DNA from: Bacteroidota bacterium
GTDB taxonomy: Bacteria > Bacteroidota > Bacteroidia > Cytophagales > Cyclobacteriaceae
DNA: 64,000 nucleotides
Assembly: GCA_018266395.1 (NCBI GenBank)
Contig: JAFEAM010000015.1
Location: 34,306 to 98,305, forward strand
Direction: 5' to 3'
Shown here: piece after piece, positions 41,942 through 51,511 of the stretch
How the letters are laid out: the number at the start of each line of letters is the position of its first letter
Numbering within the stretch: the first letter of the stretch is position 1
Program-made: the position numbers and the translations under genes
The notes under the pieces: generated by a model
Database searches by the model: none
Seen by the model: the letters and a program-made list of their open reading frames with translations, nothing else
Told to the model about the DNA's origin: nothing

Positions 41942-42901
41942 TCAATAATGGCTTTTCGCTTCAAATAATTGGTTGGGGATTTCTGGTGAGTAGACAGCAT
42001 AGGTGAAACCCTTCTGCAGCGCATATGCACCATAATTACCTGACTTGTCAATGGCGAGGAATCCCACCTGTATCTCCTTCGATTTCTGAGGTTGGTTTTT
42101 CACAATACGCTGTACAGCCTTCTCGCAGGCCTCCTGAGGGGTGTTGCCCTGGCGCATCAGTTCCACTACGAGGTGCGAACCGCAAATCCTGATCACTTCT
42201 TCACCCACGCCGGTGCTTGTAGCTGCACCTACTTCATTATCAACATAGAGTCCGGCGCCAATGATGGGTGAATCCCCCACCCTGCCTTTCATCTTATAGG
42301 CCATTCCGCTCGTGGTACATGCGCCTGAAAGATTCTGCTTCATGTCCAAAGCTATCATCCCGATGGTGTCGTGGTTCTCAATGTTGGCGACAGGCTTGTA
42401 TTCCGCCTTTTTCAACCACTCCTTCCATGCCTTCTCCGACTCTGGTGTCAGAAGTTTTTCCTTCTTGAATCCCTGCGTTAGAGCAAACTGAAGGGCGCCC
42501 TCTCCGACCAGCATGACATGAGGGGTTTTCTCCATCACCTTGCGAGCTACTGAAACAGGATGCACAATGTGTTCAAGGCAGGCGACAGCTCCGCAGTTGG
42601 CGAATTCATCCATGATGCAGGCGTCAAGTGTTACTCTGCCATCGCGATCAGGAAGTCCGCCAAGACCGACCGACGTTTCCTTAGCATCTCCTTCGGGCAC
42701 CCACACTCCTCTTTCAACTGCATCGAGGGCACGCCCTCCTCCTGACAGTACTTTCCAGGCTTCAGCGTTGGATGGCACGCCAAAATTCCAGGTGGATACG
42801 ACAAGCGGTTTAGATCCTGCGGGTTTCCCCAATAATGGTGCTAAAGGTGTAAGAGAAGCCAATGCGCTCCACTTGATGAATCTTCTTCTCGATGATTGCA
42901 T
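41942..42901 (-). CDS. Tat-exported N4-(beta-N-acetylglucosaminyl)-L-asparaginase-like Ntn hydrolase
   Basis: A 319-residue self-cleaving hydrolase of the glycosylasparaginase/isoaspartyl peptidase family. SSRRRFIKWSALASL is a twin-arginine signal. Autoproteolysis before Thr179 in ENHDTIGMIALD would free the catalytic threonine; GRVGDSPIIGAGLYVDN and ATSTGVGEEVIR form the substrate site. It removes the GlcNAc-Asn link in N-glycan breakdown or hydrolyses isoaspartyl peptides. It stands alone on the minus strand. Confidence 0.9.
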   Translation of the reverse strand: MQSSRRRFIKWSALASLTPLAPLLGKPAGSKPLVVSTWNFGVPSNAEAWKVLSGGGRALDAVERGVWVPEGDAKETSVGLGGLPDRDGRVTLDACIMDEFANCGAVACLEHIVHPVSVARKVMEKTPHVMLVGEGALQFALTQGFKKEKLLTPESEKAWKEWLKKAEYKPVANIENHDTIGMIALDMKQNLSGACTTSGMAYKMKGRVGDSPIIGAGLYVDNEVGAATSTGVGEEVIRICGSHLVVELMRQGNTPQEACEKAVQRIVKNQPQKSKEIQVGFLAIDKSGNYGAYALQKGFTYAVYSPEIPNQLFEAKSHY

Positions 42902-43019
42902 ATGCCGGTCTTTTGGAATGGAAGGTAGGACTTAATTTGCTAATTACTGATCACAGATTGGTGATTGACGCGGCTGCACAATGATCCTTTCAAAGACGTG
43001 GAATTGCACATTCTTCGAA

Positions 43020-43520
43020 TTAGTCAATAACCCGCCTCGCTGTTCTGAATCGTTTTATGTAGTAATCCGAATACAGATTCGTTTCGATTACGCCCAAAGA
43101 AGTTGAGGCGTGAATGAACTTGATGTTGTCCTTTTTTACATCGGTTACAATTCCAACATGTGTGATTTCTCTTTTCTTTTTGCCTGTTGCAAAAAACAGC
43201 AAGTCGCCTGGCTTCAAATCCTTGATTTTAACTTTCTCGCCCACATTGGCTTGCGCATTGGCCTGTCTTGGAAGTTTTACCTCAACTGAATTGAAAGCAT
43301 TTGTAGTGAGTCCAGAACAATCAAGTCCACTTCTGGTGTTTCCACCCCACTTGTAGGGTGTACCCAGATAGGTGCGGGCTGTCTGAATTACTTTGGTTAC
43401 CTGTTTGTCGCGCACCTTCGCTTTTCTGGCGCCGGCACAGGAGAGTAAAGAGGCAAAAATGAGCAGGCCAACGCACACTTTGTAAAAGTGGATTTGCGTA
43501 CCTTTGCGCTTTATGCCCAT
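43020..43520 (-). CDS. NlpC/P60-family cell-wall peptidase, lipoprotein
   Basis: A 166-residue cysteine peptidase with a lipoprotein leader (FASLLSC, Cys28) that cuts D-glutamyl-diamino-acid bonds in peptidoglycan. The catalytic Cys68 is in SGLDCSGLT, the His is in THVGIV (about 120) and the third residue is in FIHAS. It is short, with no SH3 domains. It is divergent from the FAD oxidase gene by 29 bases. Confidence 0.9.
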   Translation of the reverse strand: MGIKRKGTQIHFYKVCVGLLIFASLLSCAGARKAKVRDKQVTKVIQTARTYLGTPYKWGGNTRSGLDCSGLTTNAFNSVEVKLPRQANAQANVGEKVKIKDLKPGDLLFFATGKKKREITHVGIVTDVKKDNIKFIHASTSLGVIETNLYSDYYIKRFRTARRVID

Positions 43521-43549
43521 CTTTTTTGGATAACAAATCTACACACTTC

Positions 43550-44989
43550 ATGCCAGACGTTAAAGTGATAGCGGTAGAAGAGGGAAACAGGCTGGATTTG
43601 ATCATGGACAGGTTCCGGCAGATCGTAGGCGAAGACCATGTTATTGCGGAGCCATCCCGAAAAGAAGACTACGCCCGGGACAAGACAGAAGACTACTTCT
43701 TCATGCCTGATGTGGTTGTGAGGCCGCGAAATACCGGTGAGGTGAGCGAACTACTGAAACTGTGCAACGAACACAAAATTCCTGTTACACCCCGAGGGGC
43801 GGGGACTGGACTGAGCGGAGGGGCCCTTCCCATCAAGCATGGAGTGGTATTGTCGATGGAACGCTTCAACAAGATTCTTCATATTGACGAATTGAATCTC
43901 CAGGCTACAGTTGAGCCTGGTGTAATAACAGAGGTTTTTCAGAATGCGGTAAAGGAAAAGGGACTCTTCTACCCTCCAGATCCCGCCAGCCGGGGCTCCT
44001 GTTTCCTGGGCGGTAACCTGGCCAACAATTCAGGCGGACCGAAGGCCGTGAAGTATGGCGTTACGCGGGATTATGTCATCAACGTGGAGGTGGTATTGCC
44101 CAATGGGGAAGTCATATGGACAGCCGCCAATGTCCTGAAAAATTCAACAGGCTATAATCTCACGCAACTCATGTGTGGAAGCGAGGGTACGTTGGGCATC
44201 ATCACGAAAATTGTTTTCAAGCTCCGCGGCTATCCCCAAAAGAATGTCCTGTTGCTTATTCCATTCAGCACGAATGAAGAAGCCTGCAGAGCCATCTCTG
44301 CCATTTTCGTGGCAGGCATCCAGCCGTCAGGCATGGAGTTCTTCGAAAAGGAGGCGGCAGCGAAGACCTTTGAGTACTGTGAAAAGGTTCTCAACAGTCC
44401 CGTCACCACGAAATTAACGGAAGGAATGAATGCTTACCTTCTCTGCGAGTTGGATGGCAATGATGAGGAAGTACTCATGCGCGATGCCGAAAGGGTGATG
44501 GCTGTTGTAGAAAAATTTGAAGCAGGTGAAGTCCTGTTTGCCGACAGCGCTGCTCAAAAAGAGGAGCTCTGGAAGATACGCAAGAATATCAGTCCTGCGG
44601 TCAATTGGTACACGCTTACCAAATCCGAGGATGTCGTGGTTCCCCGTGGCAACCTTCCAAGGCTTATCACTGGCATAAAAGAAATAGGACGTCAATACGG
44701 CTTTGATACTGTCTGCTTCGGACACCTGGGTGATGGAAACCTTCATGTGAATATCCTGAAGGAGAAAATAAGTGAATCGGACTGGAAGACGAAGATTCCG
44801 GAAGGGATCGGTGAGATATTCAAGCTGGCGGTTGAATTGGGTGGAACCCTTTCTGGTGAACACGGGATTGGTATCGCCAAGCGCCCCTACATGCCTATCG
44901 CATTGGGTGCAGTCAACCTTGAACTCATGAGAGGCATCAAGAAAGTATTTGACCCAAATGGTATCCTCAACCCCGGGAAGATTTTCTAA
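43550..44989 (+). CDS. FAD-linked D-2-hydroxyacid dehydrogenase, GlcD type
   Basis: A 479-residue PCMH-type FAD oxidoreductase of the glycolate oxidase subunit/D-lactate dehydrogenase family. The FAD site contains PRGAGTGLSGGAL and GNLANNSGGPKAVKYG; the C-terminal HLGDGNLHVNI and SGEHGIGIAKR carry the metal or active-site histidines. There is no attached Fe-S domain (GlcF), so the electron acceptor must be separate. ATG at 43550 (MPDVKV) is used; an in-frame TTG is 8 codons upstream. It is followed directly by a DUF1080 gene. Confidence 0.92.
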   Translation: MPDVKVIAVEEGNRLDLIMDRFRQIVGEDHVIAEPSRKEDYARDKTEDYFFMPDVVVRPRNTGEVSELLKLCNEHKIPVTPRGAGTGLSGGALPIKHGVVLSMERFNKILHIDELNLQATVEPGVITEVFQNAVKEKGLFYPPDPASRGSCFLGGNLANNSGGPKAVKYGVTRDYVINVEVVLPNGEVIWTAANVLKNSTGYNLTQLMCGSEGTLGIITKIVFKLRGYPQKNVLLLIPFSTNEEACRAISAIFVAGIQPSGMEFFEKEAAAKTFEYCEKVLNSPVTTKLTEGMNAYLLCELDGNDEEVLMRDAERVMAVVEKFEAGEVLFADSAAQKEELWKIRKNISPAVNWYTLTKSEDVVVPRGNLPRLITGIKEIGRQYGFDTVCFGHLGDGNLHVNILKEKISESDWKTKIPEGIGEIFKLAVELGGTLSGEHGIGIAKRPYMPIALGAVNLELMRGIKKVFDPNGILNPGKIF

Positions 44990-44992
44990 GTG

Positions 44993-45733
44993 ATGAAGTC
45001 ATTCTGCCTGCTGATGGTTCAATTGCTGTTATTCACAGCCTGCAGCCGGCAACCCCGCAATCAGGAATCTTTTCCGAAGCATGATTCCATCTCCACCCCT
45101 GTCGTGGCCTCAACCGGTTGGAAATCGCTTTTCGATGGAAAGACACTGAATGGTTGGAGGATTTTCAAGAATCGTCCCAATAATACCTGGGAAGTTAAAG
45201 ATGGCGCCCTGCATTGCAGACCTGTTGTTGAGGGTGTGAAGGGAGCCGATGAACGTTCTGACCTGATATCAACCGAAACCTACAGCAACTTTGAGTTGGT
45301 TTTTGATTTCAAGTTCGCAAGCGAAACCAACAGCGGCGTCATGTTCAGGGTGTCAGAAGAACTGGATCAGCCCTATCACACTGGTCCGGAATATCAGATT
45401 CTCGATGACTTGGGCTATCCCGGCAAGGTTTCTGAAATGCAATTGACAGGGGCAACATTCGGGTTATATGGCACCACGGGAACGAAGAAACTTCACCCTG
45501 CCGGCGAATGGAACAACGGCAAGATTGTGGCAAAAGGCAAACATATCGAACACTGGTTGAACGGCGACAAGATTCTTGAGTATGAGATTGGCTCGCCGGA
45601 CTGGGTTAAGCGGAGGGACGCCAGCAAATGGAAGGAATTCCCCCGCTTTTCCGCAGAAGACAACGGGCACATTGACTTACAGGATCACGGCAGTGAAATA
45701 TGGTTCCGGAACATATTGATCAGAAATCTCTGA
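44993..45733 (+). CDS. DUF1080 lipoprotein (3-keto-disaccharide hydrolase type)
   Basis: A 246-residue protein with a lipoprotein leader (QLLLFTAC) and a concanavalin-like DUF1080 domain (about 42-246): GWKSLFDGKTLNGWRIF, NSGVMFRV, PEYQILDDLGYP and a closing NGHIDLQDHG. Some members hydrolyse 3-keto-disaccharides; the substrate here is unknown. Its start lies 3 bases after the FAD oxidase stop. A GTG one codon upstream would also be possible. Confidence 0.9.
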   Translation: MKSFCLLMVQLLLFTACSRQPRNQESFPKHDSISTPVVASTGWKSLFDGKTLNGWRIFKNRPNNTWEVKDGALHCRPVVEGVKGADERSDLISTETYSNFELVFDFKFASETNSGVMFRVSEELDQPYHTGPEYQILDDLGYPGKVSEMQLTGATFGLYGTTGTKKLHPAGEWNNGKIVAKGKHIEHWLNGDKILEYEIGSPDWVKRRDASKWKEFPRFSAEDNGHIDLQDHGSEIWFRNILIRNL

Positions 45734-45748
45734 TTCCCCCTCAATCCC

Positions 45749-47644
45749 ATGTGCGGCATCACCGGCGTTTTTGCATTCAACCTGGTAGGCAAGTTCAGTA
45801 AGATCAATACCGCCGCCTCAACACGGGCGCTGGCTCACCGCGGCCCCGACTTTCAGGACATTTATGCAGATGAGTGGGTTTGTCTAGGTCACAGGAGGCT
45901 GTCAATTATTGACACGCGCGAGATTGCACATCAGCCCATGTGGGATGAATCCGGCCGGTATTGCATCATTTTCAACGGAGAGATTTTCAACTTCCGGGAA
46001 CTGCGTCACAAACTGGAAGCACAGGGTCTTACTTTCCGTACTGAATCCGACACTGAAGTTCTGCTTAAACTCTACATCTCCGCCAAGGAATCCTGTCTGG
46101 CTGAGCTAAACGGGTTCTTCGCTTTCTGCATCTACGACAAGCAAGATCAGTCCATGTTTCTTGCCAGGGATCGTTACGGTATCAAACCATTCTACTATCT
46201 ATTTGATGAGGATAAATTCCTATTCGCATCAGAGATGAAGGCACTCATCGCCTACGGAATCGAAAAGGAATTGGACTATGTTTCCCTTCACACCTACCTT
46301 CAGCTTAACTACATTCCGGCTCCCCGCACCATCTTCTCCAAAGTAAAGAAACTGATGCCCGGCCACTACGCCATGGTCCGGTCAGGTCAGATGGAGACCT
46401 TTCAGTATTACAAAATACCTGTCAGTGAAAGTGTTCCGGTCCCAGGTTATGCTCAAGCTCAGGTCAAGCTTCGGGAAATGCTTGATGCTGCCGTACAACG
46501 CCGACTTATCTCAGATGTTCCATTGGGGGCGTTTCTTAGCGGGGGTGTTGATTCCTCCATCGTTACTGCACTGGCCAGCCGTCATAAGCAGAACTTGCAT
46601 ACCTTTTCCATAGGCTTTCGCGACGACCGTTTTTTTGATGAAACTCCATACGCAATGGAAGTGGCCAAACATTGCGGTACTGAACACACTGTGTTTTCCC
46701 TTTCGGGAGATCAAATGTTTGAACACGTGCATAATATCCTCGATCATATCGACGAGCCTTTTGCGGACTCTTCCGCTATTGCCGTTTACGTGCTTAGCAA
46801 TCAAACACGCAAGCATGCAACCGTTGCGCTATCAGGTGATGGAGCCGATGAGTTGTTTGCCGGCTACAACAAGCACTCAGCATTTTACCGTGCCTTGCAT
46901 CCGGAATGGAAAGAAAAGGCTGTATCAGGTCTGGGACATGTGTGGAAACTACTTCCGCACTCTAGGAGCGCCCCTTTCTCCAACACCATCAGACAACTAG
47001 ACCGGTTTGCCCAGGGTTTTTCGCTCCCGTCGCGCGAACGGTATTGGACATGGGCGGGTTTTGTTTCCGAGAAACAGGCCAGGCAGATGCTTTCCGAAGC
47101 CGGCAGAACCAGACTCGACGAAACGAATTATTACGATTACAAGAACACCTTGCTTGCCGGCCTTCCGGATGATGAATCCATGAACGACATCTTACGTTGT
47201 GACATGGGTATGGTTCTGGCTAACGATATGCTTACCAAAGTGGACCTCATGAGCATGGCGCATGGACTGGAAGTACGGGTACCTTTTCTGGATGTCGAGG
47301 TGGTGAATTACATATTCGGCCTTCCTGACTCCTACAAAATTGACAAGGCCGGGAGGAAGAAGATCCTGAGAGAATCGTTCTCAGACCTGCTTCCTGAAGG
47401 CTTTTTCAATCGCCCAAAAAAGGGATTTGAGGTACCCATGCTGAAATGGCTTCGGAGAGATTTGAAGAAGCTGATCCGAACTGAACTTCTCGATGACAAG
47501 TTTATTGTGGAACAGGGGATATTCAATCCGAGAATGATCAGGAAAATGAGAAACCAATTGTATTCGCTGAATCCGGGCGACATTCACGCAAGAATGTGGG
47601 GACTCGTTGTGTTTCAATGGTGGTGGAAGAAGTATTGCCAATGA
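45749..47644 (+). CDS. asnB: Asparagine synthase, glutamine-hydrolysing
   Basis: A 631-residue enzyme with an N-terminal Ntn glutaminase (nucleophile Cys2 in MCGITG) and a C-terminal ATP-pyrophosphatase synthetase. The PP-loop SGGVDSS is at about 266-272, and FNGEIFNFRELR and DRYGIKPFYY are typical glutaminase motifs. Such long paralogues are often found in polysaccharide or lantibiotic-like gene clusters, but here the neighbours are hydrolases, so plain asparagine synthesis is the default reading. Its stop overlaps the next start by 4 bases. Confidence 0.92.
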   Translation: MCGITGVFAFNLVGKFSKINTAASTRALAHRGPDFQDIYADEWVCLGHRRLSIIDTREIAHQPMWDESGRYCIIFNGEIFNFRELRHKLEAQGLTFRTESDTEVLLKLYISAKESCLAELNGFFAFCIYDKQDQSMFLARDRYGIKPFYYLFDEDKFLFASEMKALIAYGIEKELDYVSLHTYLQLNYIPAPRTIFSKVKKLMPGHYAMVRSGQMETFQYYKIPVSESVPVPGYAQAQVKLREMLDAAVQRRLISDVPLGAFLSGGVDSSIVTALASRHKQNLHTFSIGFRDDRFFDETPYAMEVAKHCGTEHTVFSLSGDQMFEHVHNILDHIDEPFADSSAIAVYVLSNQTRKHATVALSGDGADELFAGYNKHSAFYRALHPEWKEKAVSGLGHVWKLLPHSRSAPFSNTIRQLDRFAQGFSLPSRERYWTWAGFVSEKQARQMLSEAGRTRLDETNYYDYKNTLLAGLPDDESMNDILRCDMGMVLANDMLTKVDLMSMAHGLEVRVPFLDVEVVNYIFGLPDSYKIDKAGRKKILRESFSDLLPEGFFNRPKKGFEVPMLKWLRRDLKKLIRTELLDDKFIVEQGIFNPRMIRKMRNQLYSLNPGDIHARMWGLVVFQWWWKKYCQ

Positions 47645-48561
47645 AATCATCCGGGTTTTTGTTTGTTGGCATTCTCCTGATGGCAGCAACCATCAGCAAT
47701 GGGCAATCTTCTCAGGCCATCAGACTGGCCTTTGTCAGCGATACCCAGGCCCCGATGACCGTTGAAAAAATATGGTTGAAGGCCAACAGGAACGAGGAGG
47801 CTACCGGAAAGGTTTTCGAAGATATTGTGAAGATCCAGCCCCACACCGTTTTCCTTTTGGGAGATGTAGTCGCCCTGGGATACCGCGAAAAGAAATGGAA
47901 AAGAGTAGATGGCTTTCTCAATGAGTGTCGTTCAAAAGGAATTACAGCTGAAGCTGTTCTCGGGAACCATGACGTCATGACCTTTGGAAGATCCGGCGAA
48001 AAGAAATTCCAGATGCGATTCCCGGATCAGGTACGCACCGGATTTACGGTGGTGAGAGATTCCATTGCCATCGTAATGCTTAATTCCAACTTCAAGAAAT
48101 TAGGAAAGGCAGGCAGAAATATTCAGGAGGAATGGCTTGGGCAGGAAATCAACAGGCTGGACAAGGATCCGGCTATTGTTCACGTCATCGTTAGCTGTCA
48201 CCATGCCCCCTATTCAAACAGCAAAATCGTCGGCTCCTCAAAACCTGTGCAGGAGAGGTTTGTCCCCTACTTTTACTCATCAATCAAGGCCAGAATTTTC
48301 ATCACAGGACATTCTCACAATTTTGAGCGGTTTACGAGGGACGGGAAGGATTTCCTCGTCATCGGCGGGGGCGGAGGAATTCATCAGCCCCTGAACCAGA
48401 AACCGGACAGGCTTGATGACATCTCTGGCGATTACAAGCCGGATTTTCACTACATCACGCTGCAGAGATCCGGTCATACCATGACCATCGTCTCCCGTGC
48501 ATTGTCCAAAGACTTTTCCGGCTTCAGTGACGGATATACCATTAAGATTTCCAGACCCTGA
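47641..48561 (+). CDS. Exported calcineurin-like metallophosphoesterase
   Basis: A 306-residue protein with a signal peptide (about 1-19, cleaved at SNGQ) and a metallophosphoesterase core: AFVSDTQAP (the D-x-x variant, where DxH is usual), LLGDVVALGY, VLGNHDVM, VSCHHAPYS and ITGHSHNFERF. It resembles purple-acid-phosphatase-like esterases. Replacement of the first His by Gln in SDTQ is notable and occurs in PAP-like members. The substrate is unknown. It is coupled by a 4-base overlap to asnB. Confidence 0.88.
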   Translation: MKSSGFLFVGILLMAATISNGQSSQAIRLAFVSDTQAPMTVEKIWLKANRNEEATGKVFEDIVKIQPHTVFLLGDVVALGYREKKWKRVDGFLNECRSKGITAEAVLGNHDVMTFGRSGEKKFQMRFPDQVRTGFTVVRDSIAIVMLNSNFKKLGKAGRNIQEEWLGQEINRLDKDPAIVHVIVSCHHAPYSNSKIVGSSKPVQERFVPYFYSSIKARIFITGHSHNFERFTRDGKDFLVIGGGGGIHQPLNQKPDRLDDISGDYKPDFHYITLQRSGHTMTIVSRALSKDFSGFSDGYTIKISRP

Positions 48562-48564
48562 ATC

Positions 48565-49209
48565 ATGATGCACAGGCAGCTCACACTTTGTTGTTTGTTT
48601 ATTTCATCTGTGATAAGTGCAGCCTGGGGACAGGGGGGCTGCAACCTGAAGCTGAAAAAGGACAGCATCAGCGTATATTCATGCAAGGCAAAGACTTCAA
48701 AGTTTAATGTTGTAAAAGCCACCTTTCCCGTACATGCACGACTTTCCGAACTTGCGTCCATAGTCTTTGATATTGACCATATGAAGGAGTGGCAATACGA
48801 AACATTGCGTGCAGAATTACTGAAACGGATCAGCGAAACAGAGATTATCTACTATACCGAAGTGAAAGCCCCGGTGCTTACTGACAACCGCGACTTCGTA
48901 ATTCATCTGAAGGCGGATCAGAATCCCCGTACAAAAGTGCTAACCATTGTAGCCGAGAGCCTGCCCAATTACATTCCCAGGAAAAGAAATATTGTTCGTG
49001 TTCCTTATTCAAAAGCCATATGGACTGTGACCCGCACCGGGAACAACCATCTGCATGTGGAGTATACCATCGATATTGATCTTGGCGGGGCAGTACCTCC
49101 CTGGATGGTCAACCTGGTTTCTCACCAGGCTCCCTATGAAACTTTTTCTGCCCTCCGTTCAAAGATTTCTTCTTACCGGGGAAAAGGAATGAAGCCTATA
49201 AGGGATTAA
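48565..49209 (+). CDS. Exported START/SRPBCC-domain protein
   Basis: A 214-residue protein with a signal peptide (about 1-22, cleaved at AWGQ) and a START-like lipid-binding domain: DIDHMKEWQYETLRAELL, EIIYYTEVKAPVLTDNRDFV and DLGGAVPPWMVNLVSHQAP. The DNRDFV and GGxxPxWM patterns are conserved in StAR-type bacterial proteins. It may carry a hydrophobic ligand in the periplasm. It follows the metallophosphoesterase by 3 bases and is convergent with glnS (4-base overlap). Confidence 0.85.
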   Translation: MMHRQLTLCCLFISSVISAAWGQGGCNLKLKKDSISVYSCKAKTSKFNVVKATFPVHARLSELASIVFDIDHMKEWQYETLRAELLKRISETEIIYYTEVKAPVLTDNRDFVIHLKADQNPRTKVLTIVAESLPNYIPRKRNIVRVPYSKAIWTVTRTGNNHLHVEYTIDIDLGGAVPPWMVNLVSHQAPYETFSALRSKISSYRGKGMKPIRD

Positions 49210-50867
49210 CTCTTTTTCGTTTCCTTCGCCCACATGTCACGCAGGGTGACTGTGCGGTTAAATACAAGCTTCTGGGGAGTTGATTCCGGATCCAGGCAAT
49301 AGTACCCCATGCGCAAGAATTGATAGTGATCACTTCCGCCTGCATCCTTCAGCGCCGGCTCGGCAAATGCATTTGAAATGACCTTAAGCGAGTCTGGATT
49401 GAGATAATCACGGAAATCACCTTCCATTACGCTGAGATCTTCCACCTTGAAAAGTCGGTCATACAGTCTCACTTCAACAGGCACAGCCGTGGAAGCAGCC
49501 ACCCAGTGAAGGGTTCCTTTTACCTGCAACCCCGATGTGTCTGCACCGCTTTTGCTCTCAGGGAAATAGGTGCACCTGATCTCACTTATCGACCCATCGG
49601 CATTCCTGACCACCTCATCACACCTGATAATATAGGCGCTCTTCAAACGAACCAATTGCCCTGGAGCAAGCCGGAAGAATTTCTTTGGAGGGACCTCCAT
49701 GAAATCATCACGCTCAATGTACAACACTTGTGAAAATGGTACCTGACGAGTTGTCTGATCTCCTTCAGGATTGTTCTCGCTCGGCAGCCATTCAGTCTTC
49801 CCCGGTTCATAGTTGGTGATAACTACTTTCAGGGGATCGAATACCACCATTCTCCTCAATGAGATCTTGTTGAGATGTTCCCGGACGCAGAATTCAAGTA
49901 AACTGATATCAATGAGGTTATCCCGTTTGGCCACTCCGATCTTGTCACAGAAGTCCCGTATGGATTCCGGTGTGTATCCCCTCCTCCGCATGGCACTGAT
50001 CGTCGGCATACGGGGATCATCCCAGCCAGACACATGACCTTCGTTGACCAATTGCAGTAATTTACGCTTGCTCATGACTGTGTAAGTCAGATTAAGTCGC
50101 GCAAATTCATATTGCCGGGATGGGTATATCTCCAACTTCTCGATGAACCAGTTGTACAACTCGCGGTGAGGCACAAACTCCAGTGTGCAAATACTATGTG
50201 TGACCTTTTCAATTGCATCACTCTGGCCATGTGCGAAATCATACATGGGATAGATGCACCACGCATCGCCCGTCCGATGATGATGTGCATGCTTGATCCT
50301 GTATAATATTGGGTCACGCATGTGCATGTTGGTGTGGCCCATATCAATTTTGGCGCGAAGTACTTTCTCGCCGTCCTTGTATTTGCCTTCCCGCATTTCC
50401 CTGAAAAGCCGAAGGTTTTCCTCTGTGTTGCGTCCACGACAGGGACTGTCTGAGCCTGGCGTAATGGGGCTACCTTTCTGTGCGGCAATTTCTTCCGGAG
50501 TGCTGTCATCCACATAGGCCAGTCCCTTTTTGATCAGCGTTTCGGCAAATTCATACAATTGCGTGAAGTAGTCGGATGCATAGAGCTCATTCTTCCACTG
50601 GAATCCCAGCCATTGAACGTCAGACTTGATGTTCTCCACATACTCGGTTTCCTCAGTTACCGGGTTTGTGTCATCAAAGCGAAGGTTGGTGTAACCTCCG
50701 TACTTCAGCGATAACCCAAAATTGAGGCAAATGCTTTTCGCATGGCCAAGGTGGAGATATCCATTGGGCTCGGGAGGGAAGCGTGTTACAATACTTTCAT
50801 GCTTTCCATCCTTCAGATCCTTCTCAATAATTTCCTCGAGGAAATTCAGACTCTTTTCTTCCGTCAT
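49206..50867 (-). CDS. glnS: Glutaminyl-tRNA synthetase
   Basis: A 553-residue class I synthetase that charges tRNA-Gln directly. HLGHAKSICLNFG is the HIGH-type site (about 41-44), VMSKRKLLQLV the KMSKS-type loop near 275, and the C-terminal beta-barrel anticodon-binding domains begin at about 345 (FDPLKVVITNYEP). The discriminating residues GLGS/GlnRS-type DDTNP (65-69) are present. With a dedicated GlnRS the organism does not need the amidotransferase route for Gln-tRNA. Confidence 0.96.
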   Translation of the reverse strand: MTEEKSLNFLEEIIEKDLKDGKHESIVTRFPPEPNGYLHLGHAKSICLNFGLSLKYGGYTNLRFDDTNPVTEETEYVENIKSDVQWLGFQWKNELYASDYFTQLYEFAETLIKKGLAYVDDSTPEEIAAQKGSPITPGSDSPCRGRNTEENLRLFREMREGKYKDGEKVLRAKIDMGHTNMHMRDPILYRIKHAHHHRTGDAWCIYPMYDFAHGQSDAIEKVTHSICTLEFVPHRELYNWFIEKLEIYPSRQYEFARLNLTYTVMSKRKLLQLVNEGHVSGWDDPRMPTISAMRRRGYTPESIRDFCDKIGVAKRDNLIDISLLEFCVREHLNKISLRRMVVFDPLKVVITNYEPGKTEWLPSENNPEGDQTTRQVPFSQVLYIERDDFMEVPPKKFFRLAPGQLVRLKSAYIIRCDEVVRNADGSISEIRCTYFPESKSGADTSGLQVKGTLHWVAASTAVPVEVRLYDRLFKVEDLSVMEGDFRDYLNPDSLKVISNAFAEPALKDAGGSDHYQFLRMGYYCLDPESTPQKLVFNRTVTLRDMWAKETKKS

Positions 50868-50938
50868 AGGGGTGCAAAGTTAAAAGCCTTTTTCGCAATG
50901 TGAAGAAAAGAAGAAGGCCTCCCTGGCAAGGGGATTGC

Positions 50939-51508
50939 CTAGAGCGGCAGCCTCATCACAAAGGACAAGCTGAGAAGGTTTTCATCCGATTTCGCCGCAT
51001 GAAAATACTCGAACTCCGCGCCAAAGGTCATTTTGTTTTTGGCTGTCTTCACATAGCCAATACCGGCTGAAATATCAGCCAAAGAAAGAAATGAACTGTT
51101 GAGAAGGTCTCCTTTCGAGTAACTGATCTTGTTGAAAAACACAGAGGGACCCATGCCAAAGTGGGCGTAGGTGCCCTTATAAAGTTTCATCTGAAATGCA
51201 GTCTGGATCGGTATCATGGTTAGCGTGATCTTGCCTCCGTTGTTGCCAGGAAAGTTGACATCGTACAGTTTCCTATAGCCAGTTTTCAGGCCAAGTGCAA
51301 TCCGTGACCGGGGTTCCCACATTATCTTAGCTGAAAAATTATAACTCCAGGGATCTACCAGTTTTTTGAAGTAGTCGAAATTGTTAAGGTAAAGACTGGG
51401 GCCCGCTGAGGCATAGAGGACAAATTTTGGCGTTCGTTCCTGTTGCTCCTGTGCCGTTACCGTCAACTGGATCAAGCCTAAAAGAGTAATAAGTAAATAC
51501 CTCTTCAT
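50939..51508 (-). CDS. Outer-membrane beta-barrel protein (PorT/OmpW-like size)
   Basis: A 189-residue protein with a signal peptide (about 1-19, cleaved near VTAQ) and an eight-strand barrel pattern: KFVLYASAGPSLYLNNF, RIALGLKTGYRKLY, YAHFGMGPSVFFN, SLADISAGIGYV and the closing LSFVMRLPL. It resembles small Bacteroidota porin-family proteins of no known function. It lies downstream of a glycerophosphodiesterase-like gene, 3 bases apart, so they probably share a transcript. Confidence 0.78.
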   Translation of the reverse strand: MKRYLLITLLGLIQLTVTAQEQQERTPKFVLYASAGPSLYLNNFDYFKKLVDPWSYNFSAKIMWEPRSRIALGLKTGYRKLYDVNFPGNNGGKITLTMIPIQTAFQMKLYKGTYAHFGMGPSVFFNKISYSKGDLLNSSFLSLADISAGIGYVKTAKNKMTFGAEFEYFHAAKSDENLLSLSFVMRLPL

Positions 51509-51511
51509 GAC

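Noticed and set aside
41908-41948. Terminator between the exported protein and the asparaginase genes
   Set aside because: A 9 bp A/T-rich stem with a 23-base loop and no T-run is too weak to call.
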